64,000 nt of DNA from Smallanthus sonchifolius (lineage: Eukaryota; Streptophyta; Magnoliopsida; Asterales; Asteraceae), in assembly GCA_023525975.1 (NCBI GenBank), contig CM042042.1:41737880-41801879 (forward strand), in the 5' to 3' direction. The notes under the pieces were generated by a model. The model was not told where the DNA came from. It was given only the letters and a program-made list of their open reading frames with translations, and did not search any database. Position numbers and translations under genes: made by a program. Positions 56,141 to 64,000 of this stretch are shown here, piece after piece. The stretch's first letter is position 1, and every line of letters begins with the position of its first letter.

Positions 56141-56799
56141 ACCCTAAATCTTGTCACATTCTTCTCTTTAATTATTGAATGACGATACTCCCTAAGGGAC
56201 TCGTTAATCAATGATCACTCTTATGTGGAAACCTTAGTCGTAAGTTAAACAAATTCTTGTACTCTTTCTTGATCCACGTACAAACGGAAGGACCTATGCG
56301 GACTATGCGATGATTTAAATGCTTGTGGGTGCACACATAAGTATGAAAATCAGCGTATGGAAAAACATAGTAAACTCTGTCGTGTGCTATGATCTAAGAC
56401 TTATCGTAAAAGGTAGCCACGAAACTTAGGTACCGTAGCAATCCTTAGACGTAATAGTCTGCAAACTCAAATCATTACACTATCACCGAACCCATCCTAA
56501 GTGATGCATCTCACTTGAAATCCTGAATGGAAATTCAGCGGATATTCTCTCGAATGCATCTCCGAAAACGAATCTTCCTATAATTCAATGAAACTATATG
56601 TTTCGTAGAGAAACTTTTAGCAACCCCAGACTTTGAAAACTTAGAAACTTGATCTATTTCCTGTCATTCCAGCATGATTCTAAACGTAACCCAGGGTTAC
56701 TTAAAGTATCTTTCTCCTTATCCTTGCACGTATCATAAACTTAAAAACAGAAATCTTCTACTTTAATTTCGGGATGAAATTTCCTAAAGTAGGGGAGAC
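56141..56799 (+). other. Element E 3' internal region and polypurine tract
   Basis: Non-coding. Ends GTAGGGGAGAC (56789-56799), the polypurine tract directly before the 3' LTR. Confidence 0.75.
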
Positions 56800-59531
56800 T
56801 GTAATATCCGAGAATTTCCGTCGTATCTTTACCCTGAACTTAAACCTTGAAAACTTATTTGAAACCTATTTTCTTAAATAATACATACTCCTATATACAT
56901 ATATATGTATATATGGCTTTTCCTTTTCTTAAAAAAAAATATACGCTTTATAAAATATATTAAAACCTTATAAGTTTATAATTACCTTTATAAACTTATT
57001 CTAAACACAAAACTTATAAAACTAATAAATCTCATAAATTATTTTATAGAATTATAAAATAATTTGACTCGTAAAACGTATTCGAATGTTTATAAAACAT
57101 ATAATTATTTTTATAAAAGTCTGGGGGCAAACCTGTCATTTTTGAAACTTGTTCTAAGCTAAAATCTTAAACGTGAAATAAAAATCTTAAACCCCAGACC
57201 TTAATGGCCGCGTGAGGCTCGATGGAGAAGCCGTCGGCCCAACCACCACCCGCAACCCGTTCGAGCAATAAATGCTAAAAAATGGCTATAAATATCGATT
57301 GAAATCTCAGTAAACACCACACCTCAACTCTCCAAACTCTCAATTCAGTCGTTCACCACCCACATTCGTCGATTCGGGAGCCACGACCGCCGACGACCAC
57401 CACAGTTCGGTTCTCACTCATTTCTATATCATTTCAGGTAATTCAAATGACCATTCAATTCGTTTTCATCCGATTATCAATAACCCTCTGCCAATTTGCA
57501 TAAACAGAGGGTTAATCGATTCGTATGCAGGGGATTAAGAACTAGGGTTCATAAGGGGAAGGGGCGACTTCGGGATTTTGTATTTAAGATTTCTTTTCCG
57601 GATAAACTAACAGCGAGCCCGTAGCCGGGATGGTTAAGTCAGTGTGCGTGATTGCGACCTGGTCCCAGACCCGAGTTCGAATCCGGGGGAACCGGTTTTG
57701 CCCATTTTTATTTCTTTTAGCCTTTTTAAAACAGTTTTAGACTTTTAATAAATTTTATAAAATATGTTGAAACTTTATACACTTAAAATCGATTTCTATT
57801 TTTATTTTTAGTTTCAAGAAACGTTTTAACTAAATAAAAATCGATTTTTAAACTATGAAATTTAATACTCGAAATTTGTTGTGAATACAAAAAAAAAACT
57901 ACAAAAAATTTCCGTAAGTTTTATAAAACTTAACGCTTAACATAAATTAATTTATAAACCTAGAAACTTTAAATAGTTATTAATTCTTTTAATAAACAAA
58001 GGCTATTTTATTTATACGTTAATAATAATTACAACTTTTATTTATATAAATACAAAGAAGATTTATACACTTATACTTTCATAAGAAACTTATTAAATTG
58101 TGCATGTTTAAAACTAAATACTTTACTTGGTTATTTAAGAAAATAAATACATTTTTAAATGGGATGCTTGTAGACTTAAAAACCTTATACAAGTATAAAA
58201 AGGTTTATAAAATAAAATTTGTACTTGTATAAGTTTACAAGAAAACCATTTTTATAAATTATTTATTTAAACTTCTAAACAACATCTTTTGGGAAAAATT
58301 ATATTTTGAAATAAATTCTTAAGTAAATAAATATTCTAGAGAGATATTTATTTCCTTAAATAATTATTTTAGACAATTATTATTTATGCTTAATAATAAT
58401 TATCTAAGAAACTTAATATTTATTATTAATAGATACCATTCTTTTAAACGTTATTCAACTCTACTAGGAAATTAATTACTATCCTAAATGTTTGGTTATT
58501 ATTTTAAAAAGGTAAAGAGTACTTGGGAAACTATTTAGAAATCTGTTTACTTAACACACATAAACAATAATTATCTGTTAAACTTCAAACCAAATAAACT
58601 TTATATTAGCTATCTAAAGCTTGTTATGAATCTAAACTTTATAATACAATTACTCCCATCTCCCATTGGAACCCTAGTCAAAATCCTGAAAATCCTAGAT
58701 TACTTGCCTTTGCCTTGTAGAAGTAAACTTAAATCTTTAGACTTGTATTCTTAGGATTATTGTGAGGATATTCTCCCTCAAAGTCTTGCAAACTTACTCT
58801 TACCGGATATTCGTCATCATCCAAGTGAGTATACTTAGCCCCTTTTTCCTTTTATGCTTTTGGGGTGAAACATGTTCACAATTCTTAAACTTATACAATT
58901 CTTGTACAACTATGACTACGTGCTTATTCTTATGTTAAACTTGAGACTTGTATGCTTAGATTAAACTTAAAACTAGCACATTCATTAGCTTTGATCAAGC
59001 CGATAGTAACAATGATAGATCTATTGCATTTAACCAATCCACCTTGATTGATTGACCCCTTCGGGGGGAGCCCTTGGTGTTTGTTACTACATTAAACTTT
59101 AAACTTGAGACTTGAGACTTATAAGGGTAACCTGCGGGTTATGCCTAAACTTGGTTGGAGGGTTGATGTGCACAATGTCTAACATGCTTGTTTTCTCATA
59201 CTTACATTATAGAATGCACAAATCATAGTGAATTGTAATACTTTTCAAATACTTGTTAAACTGTGTCAAAACCTTTGTATCTCACCAACTATTTTGTAGT
59301 TGACAGATTCTTTCACATGTTTCAGGTTTACAACATGAGACTTATTCGTGATCACATAGGATGCTTTGGACCTAGAATACTTAAATTAAATGTTGTATTC
59401 GTATTATTCTTCCTTGTATTGAATCTTAAATTATTCATTAATGAAATATTGAAACGTTAATAGTCAACCTTGTGCTATTGAACAACCGCGTCCGCCCCGA
59501 CGTATAATCCGTCGTCGGTTGGGGTGTAACA
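56800..59531 (+). repeat. Element E 3' LTR
   Basis: 2732 bp. Same internal signals as the 5' LTR: TATA 57287-57294, tRNA-like 57615-57695 with TTTT after it, donor GT 58825, hairpin/acceptor block 59281-59327. Lacks the ~190-bp segment of the 5' LTR. Ends CA at 59531, next to GTTCC. Confidence 0.93.
57615..57695 (+). other. tRNA-derived segment in E 3' LTR
   Basis: Copy of 50605-50684 with a one-base insertion and a C-to-T change between the boxes; both boxes and the TTTT are kept. Confidence 0.63.
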
Positions 59532-59623
59532 GTTCCAACGCCGCTGGAATGAGTTCAATCGGAGTTCGTTTGACCCACTTCTTAGCGTTTCTTAGCGAAA
59601 AACCACTTCTTAGTGGAACCTTC

Positions 59624-59625
<2 letters not shown>

Positions 59626-59684
<59 letters not shown>
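59626..59684. repeat. (TA)n microsatellite
   Basis: About 29 TA repeats after TTCCCC, at the right end of the G-rich MITE. Confidence 0.95.
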
Positions 59685-59687
<3 letters not shown>

Positions 59688-59847
59688 GGAGGTTTATATC
59701 AAAACCCATATTTTATGAGAAAACCCTAAAACCCATCACACCCAATCAGAGCTTGGCACCTTTTATATGATTTTTTCTTTGTAGAAGGGTAGTTTCAACA
59801 TTTTAACATTAAATCCTTTTACCAAAGTTCTGATCCTTTGCTGTCCT
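59685..59847. other. Short flank between the MITE and the Copia LTR
   Basis: No gene. The last five bases, GTCCT (59843-59847), would be one target duplication of the Copia element; its partner is off-window. Confidence 0.4.
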
Positions 59848-60635
59848 TGTAGGATCGGTTCTATTCTAGTTGAGATTGGCGGAAACAATCACAACTATGC
59901 AATGTAAACAGATAAACAAAGAGAATACTGATAAATGCAAATTGTATTAATATTCAATGTTTTCAAGATTACAGAGGAAACTCTAAGTAAGCACACACTT
60001 GTAAAAAATGGAAGATACAATACATATAAAGGAACTTAGAATCAAGACAAACCCTTGATTCTAAGGATCAGATCAAACACAGATCGTTGATCTTGGACAG
60101 TTATAAGCTATACTACAATTGGTAGACAACTAAAAGACAAAATGCAGCAAACAATTATGTTCAGATCAATAGTCTTCTTAGGAATCTTTGCAGGAGACTT
60201 CAGAAGTGGTTTATCTTTAATCATCTACACCAATAACATTCCTTTTGCTGATAGATGTGTCATTGTTGCAGCAGAGGTGTCAGTAGCAAAGTCAAAGCTG
60301 CTGGTGATTTGCCTATCAGCAACATCAAGTGTTTGATACTGTTGAGAAGCCTATCAGCAGCAACTCTGGACTTCAGAAGATAAGGCTATCCACAGCATAG
60401 TTGGTGATTTGCCTATCAGCAACATCAAGTGTTTGATGCTGTTGAGAAGCCTATCAGCAGCAACTCTGGACTTTAGAAGATAAGGCTATCCACAGCATAG
60501 TTGTTCACCAGCAGGAGAACAACTATCTGCAGCAACTAACCTTATCCGCATCAGCTTGTTGGTCAGTAGCAAAATTGTGGAGTCCGCAGCAATTGTACTT
60601 AGAGAATTTTGTAGCCATCAGTCTTTATCTCTACA
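59848..60635 (-). repeat. Copia element 3' LTR (minus strand)
   Basis: 788 bp with inverted ends TGTAG and CTACA. The minus-strand polypurine tract TAGGGGGAGTT lies directly upstream (plus 60636-60646). It contains a 100-bp tandem duplication (60302-60501, GGTGATTTGCCTATCAGC start). Confidence 0.83.
60302..60501. repeat. 100-bp tandem duplication within the Copia LTR
   Basis: Two nearly identical copies starting TGGTGATTTGCC at 60302 and 60402, with a handful of differences. Confidence 0.85.
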
Positions 60636-60668
60636 AACTCCCCCTATACTGATGCTACCAAAACTCTC

Positions 60669-60698
60669 TTACTGCCTTTGTTGCTGAAGCTTTTGCAT
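60669..60698 (-). pseudogene. Original C-terminus of the Copia 3' ORF, cut off by solo LTR A
   Basis: Reading minus from the TSD gives ATG CAA ... CAG TAA (nine codons after the shared target bases), in frame with the ORF at 63183-64000 if the solo LTR is ignored. The stop is at 60669-60671, followed by the polypurine tract. Confidence 0.75.
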
Positions 60699-61687
60699 TG
60701 TGACAATCCGACTTTTCAAGTTAACCCCTTTAGTAATTCCGTTAAATATTCGGTTAAATCCTAACCAAGTTAACTCAATTCTAAAACCAAGGATCATTTC
60801 TGTCAAAGCTGAAATTACAAGGGCTGGTTTTGTAAATAACCAGAAACCCTATGAGGCACGGTCGCGCCTTGTTTTGGCACGGTCACGCCTCTTTCTAGTT
60901 GAAACGTAAACGCGGTCTTTAATTGCAAATTCATTCGATTTGGTAACCGTTCTGCACGTTCCTAACTTTAACGAGCATCATTAGGACTTTAAAACTCGTT
61001 GTTACTCTGAATTAATCCCAATTATGGGTAATTATTGTGTAACCGTCGACACCATGTTATCATATCATCATAATTCGATCAATCCGGCTGTTAATCCCTC
61101 AATTGAGCATCCACGCACGTTAGACGAACAACTCAGAAGAAATCCCACGCCTAAATTCGATCGGAGTAGCAGCAGGAACCACCGGAGACCTACGCATTCA
61201 CGGTTGGCACCTGTTTTGATCGATCTCCTTCAATTCAGATTGCATTATGGTAATAAATCTCATCCATAGCTTCGTTTTTATTCATAGATTGAAAACCCTA
61301 TGCTAATTGGGGTTTATAACATCAACCCGATCAAGGGTTCTTATCATATTCGGTTTAACCGCATCTTACCCTATACTCGATCAAAATTCAATTAATTGTC
61401 ATGGTTTGTTTCGCAAACATCAACCCTTTTAAAGCCCCATGATTCCATTGCGTATTAACATCAGATTGTATCAATTTGAATTGGTGTTCTTCACCTAGGG
61501 TTTTGGTTTCTTAAATCTGGAATTAAACGAACTTAAACGTGATGTTTTTCAAATTAAACTCGTTCACAGAATTTCCTATACCTGTTAAACAGAACCCCCA
61601 TGTCCTTTTGGTCAATCGCGATCGAAACCAAACGGATTTGGATTTATTGGGTTATTCTGTTAAACTCTGTAACTGTAAATCCAGGAG

Positions 61688-61930
61688 ACACGGTCGTGCC
61701 GAGTTTTAGCACGGTCGTGCCTCACACTCTGACCCGGTCGTGCCTCTTGGCTAGACCTGGTCATGCCTCAGAACCCTAGACACGGTCGTGCCTGGCTCAG
61801 ACACGGTCGTGCCTAGTGATCAGCTTTGTTGTGTCTTCTGTTTGATCAACACGGTCGCGCCTCCAACCAGCACGGTCGTACCCGTGACCTGAACGCGGTC
61901 GTGCCTTGTCTTAGGCGCGGTCGTGTGTGA
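61688..61930 (+). repeat. Palindromic CACGGTCGTGCC cluster in LTR A
   Basis: About ten copies (plus two near 60857 and 60878) spaced some 15-45 bp. The core GCACG-GT-CGTGC is a perfect inverted repeat; variants include CACGGTCGCGCC and GCGCGGTCGTGT. Upstream of the second donor, as for the arrays in B, C and D. Confidence 0.8.
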
Positions 61931-62817
61931 GAAAACCTTTTGTCAGAATGTTTGATTAGTATTTATATTTTCAAAACAATAATTATTATATTATATTAAT
62001 ATGTTTTAAAACCGGAAAACCACCCATAGACTCGGGTTTAGTCTTGTAACTCGTATCCGTTATTTAAAACTCGTTTATTTTCAATCCTCGAACTCAATTA
62101 AAAATGATATATATTTTTATATTATTATTATTTGTCACTCATCGCAAATCGTAGTTTTTCTTAATTGAATAATTCAAGAATCCTGTATTCTCGTTGACAC
62201 ATTCGTCTACTCATGGTCATTAGAGCGTTACTTTTAGGAAGTTCTATATTCCGTGTCGTCGTCACAAATCCCAATGAGTCACAAATCCCAATGAGTCCCT
62301 AATTGTTATGTTGTAATTCTAGGGCATTCGTGAGCCGTGTCAGGCTACCGCTTGAGATTTTAATCTCGTACTTGTGTGATTGCTACCTACGCAATCAGGT
62401 GAGTTTTCACGGCCCCTTTTACTTCTTTTAAACTGGGGGAGAAAACATGACGCAAACTATTTTTGATTTTTGTACTTCATATTGTATCACTTGTTATGAC
62501 TATGCATAAAATCTATCATGAAAGTCCTCACATCGAACCGTTTAATATGAGAATAGCGAGGTATGTTGGGTAGTACTACTGGGTTTGACAAACTTCACCC
62601 ACGTTAGTCGCGCTAACTCGATTGGATATCGAACGGGTGCAATATTGACCTAAACGTGCACCATGGTTGATAGGCCTGGTGGGAGGCATTCAAACAGTCA
62701 GTTTACGGTTGCGAGCGTAATAGCAAACATGAACATGGGTTAGCTACCCGTTGATATATATATATGTTGATTGTACAATAAATCTGGTAAACGTTTATTT
62801 ATATTGAAACCTGTGAA

Positions 62818-62863
62818 CTCACCAACCTCGTGTTGACATCGTTTTCTTACATGTTCTCTCAGG
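62818..62863 (+). promoter_or_regulatory. LTR A hairpin and 3' splice-site-like block
   Basis: CTCACCA, CAAC-CTCGT-GTTG (62823-62835), TTGAC, TTTTCTT tract, TTCTCTCAG|GTCG (AG 62861-62862). Confidence 0.6.
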
Positions 62864-63152
62864 TCGCTTAAGATAAGGCACAGGTACACGCATAGGGCAT
62901 GCATGGAGTCTTATGATTTATTTATAAATTAATATTGTTGAATTGCTTGTACTTTGTTTTTAGACTTCGTTTGGACTAGACACTTTGGTACTTTTCTTGG
63001 GCGCGTTTGTTTTGCGCATTCACTTTCGTTTTACGCTTCCGCGCTTACTTTGATCATTTATGATATATTTTCATTTTAGTCCCATATAGTGTCGTTCAAT
63101 GTAACTAATGACTGCGATCCTAGTTTGTCATTTCCCAAACGGTAAAACTCCG

Positions 63153-64000
63153 TTAGTTGAAATTGGGGGGTGTGACATGCATGTTGGCAACAATCCTTGC
63201 TGTCTCATAGCCTCTAGGGTCCTTGCTTGGACTGTCAAGAGGAAGTTCAGATAGAGACTTGATGTCCTTGCTTGGCATGCTAAAGATGGCCTTGCTAGAA
63301 CATCTCATCTTCTGTCCTCTGACATCTATCACAGTGTATTCATCCTTCTCAGCATTGTAGGACCAACTAGTGAATGGAAAGTGGGATTGGAGAGGTTTAG
63401 CATCAATGATTACATCTTTGCTAGGATTGAAGTGATGTTTGATCACTAGCAACAGTTGCCTCCCACTTTCATTCTCAGGCTCATGAGCTTCACCCAGCTC
63501 CGTCATTCTTTGAAGATCAGAATCTGGAAGCTGCATCACCTCATCAACAAATCTGTAGATTGATCTTTTTACCTCTGCCCTTCCACTGAAAACTTCAAAC
63601 CATTGGTCTTGATTGTTGTAGAACCATACTACAATTTCTCTTGAATCCTCTGGTGTGGTAGTAGGTTTGGTTTTCTTCTTGGGAGGTTGTTGATGAGGAG
63701 GAGCTGGGTGAGAGGATTTGGACTCTTTGGGTGGAGAGGAGAGAGGTCTAGGAAGGAGAGTGGAAGGTTGTTGGATAGAGGAAGGAGTGGATGAGAGAGT
63801 AGGCTTTGGTTTCTTTTGTTTTCTTTCATCAGTTTGAGTGTTTACCCTTCTTTTTGAGTATGTCTTCTTCAGTCTCTCTTCCTCTTCCTTCTTAACTTTG
63901 ACATATAAGGCTTGCAGGTTTATGAAGCTCATGGGACCCAGCCTCTTTCCACTCTCACCTCTAGCCTTCAGGAAGTCCATCATAACCTTCCTTTCTTCAT
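63153..64000 (-). pseudogene. Copia 3'-terminal accessory ORF (partial), truncated by solo LTR A
   Basis: The minus frame is open at the window edge (…EERKVMMDFLKARG) and runs to 63183, then 8-9 foreign residues from the solo LTR to a stop at 63153. Order: MMDFLK start motif, a Lys/Glu coiled-coil-like region (EEEERLKKTYSKRR), a Ser/Pro/Lys low-complexity linker, then a folded domain (IVVWFYNNQDQWFEVFSGR; RSIYRFVDEVMQLPDSDLQR; LLLVIKHHFNPSKD). It lies right before the Copia polypurine tract and 3' LTR. From memory, similar domains with MM-x-(Y/F)LK follow pol in Copia elements of Asteraceae; function unknown. The stretch after pol is where Sirevirus env-like ORFs sit, but I see no membrane segment. 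Confidence 0.7.
63178..63182. repeat. Target-site duplication of solo LTR A, right
   Basis: TGCAT, matching 60694-60698. Confidence 0.92.

Larger units (their letters stand above)
49597..59531 (+). mobile_element. Element E: complete non-coding LTR retrotransposon (LARD type)
   Basis: 9935 bp, TSD GTTCC both sides. 5' LTR 49597-52521, PBS 52525-52536, 4.3 kb internal region without gag or pol, polypurine tract 56788-56799, 3' LTR 56800-59531. The LTRs differ by roughly twenty or so substitutions by eye plus one large indel, so insertion is fairly recent. Large LTRs with a non-coding interior match the LARD definition; it must have been mobilised by an autonomous relative. Confidence 0.93.
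49166..59625. mobile_element. G-rich foldback MITE split by element E
   Basis: Before the insertion the sequence was 49166-49596 joined to 59537-59625. Left: GATGATCAAATAAGAAGT, TTCGCTAAGAA, CGAACTCCGATTGAGCTCAT; right end is inverse (ATGAGTTCAATCGGAGTTCG, TTCTTAGCGAAAA, ACTTCTTAGTGGAACC). Flanked by TA tracts. The left half (49310-49560) has TTTAGGG-like words and long G runs. Confidence 0.7.
60699..63177 (+). mobile_element. Solo LTR A
   Basis: 2479 bp, starts TGTGACAATCCGAC, ends GGGGGGTGTGACA, flanked by TGCAT at 60694-60698 and 63178-63182. Ends resemble the T1 LTR. Contains a CACGGTCGTGCC cluster (60855-60890 and 61690-61930), donor ATCAG|GTGAGTTTT (GT 62399), GGGGGAGAAAACATG, and hairpin/acceptor block 62818-62863. 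No internal region, so it is a recombination product. The ORFs inside are chance frames. Confidence 0.93.

Noticed and set aside
61024..61269. 81-codon plus-strand ORF
   Set aside because: Located in the solo LTR A between its start and the palindrome cluster; no domain, probable chance frame.

Overview
The window is plant nuclear DNA, AT-rich and built almost entirely from layered transposable elements, with one broken host gene. Evidence for a plant: a RING-CH E3 ligase gene with GT-AG introns and plant-type sequence, Ty3/Gypsy and Copia LTR elements primed by initiator-Met tRNA, FAR1-type MULE transposase remains, Helitrons ending in CTAG, and many MITEs. The style of the LTRs and the 3'-terminal Copia ORF recall Asteraceae genomes; that is inference from memory, not a search.

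Layout. 1-11419: a Ty3 element on the minus strand (T1) with gag-PR-RT-RNaseH-integrase carrying three in-frame stops and a frameshift, an extra intact ORF upstream of gag, and a 5' LTR split by a solo LTR (6397-9112, TSD ACTTT). 11420-12250: small repeats and the promoter region of a host gene. 12253-17416: six exons of a plant membrane RING-CH (MARCH-like) ubiquitin ligase, plus strand, with a TAG at codon 21, MITEs in three introns, and no final exon found. 17417-25728: MITE and LTR remnants, a Copia 3' LTR (19879-21002), a FAR1/MULE pseudogene (about 21122-23300) and a Helitron (24636-25077). 25729-35457: a tandemly duplicated LTR fragment (B1, B2) fused to a Ty3 element (C) that has lost gag core, RT and RNase H. 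35525-36217: a foldback MITE with 10-bp TSD. 36874-45208: a complete but dead Ty3 element on the minus strand (D, TSD TTAAG). 45209-49590: (TA)n tracts, foldback MITEs and a second Helitron. 49597-59531: a complete non-coding LTR element (E, TSD GTTCC), inserted in a G-rich foldback MITE. 59848 to the window end: a minus-strand Copia element (3' LTR and last ORF) split by a solo LTR (A, 60699-63177, TSD TGCAT).

The most interesting signal is shared by LTRs of otherwise diverged families (T1, F, A, B, C, D, E). Each has a long transcribed leader with a common order of signals: in most copies a TATA box, a first 5' splice-site-like AGGTAA, then a family-specific insert (tandem palindromes, or a tRNA-derived A/B-box segment), then a second donor (usually CAG|GTGAGT), and about 160-290 bp before the LTR end CTCACCA, a short hairpin, a TTGAC/CTGAC branch-point-like motif and a CAG|GT acceptor. 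The hairpin bases co-vary between families (CAGC/GCTG, CAAC/GTTG, CAACTA/TAGTTG, CAACTAC/GTAGTTG, CAACTAT/ATAGTTG), and units of two arrays also show compensatory changes. I infer a conserved structured leader intron, probably used to shorten a leader of 2 kb or more before gag translation. This is a hypothesis from sequence; RNA data would decide it.
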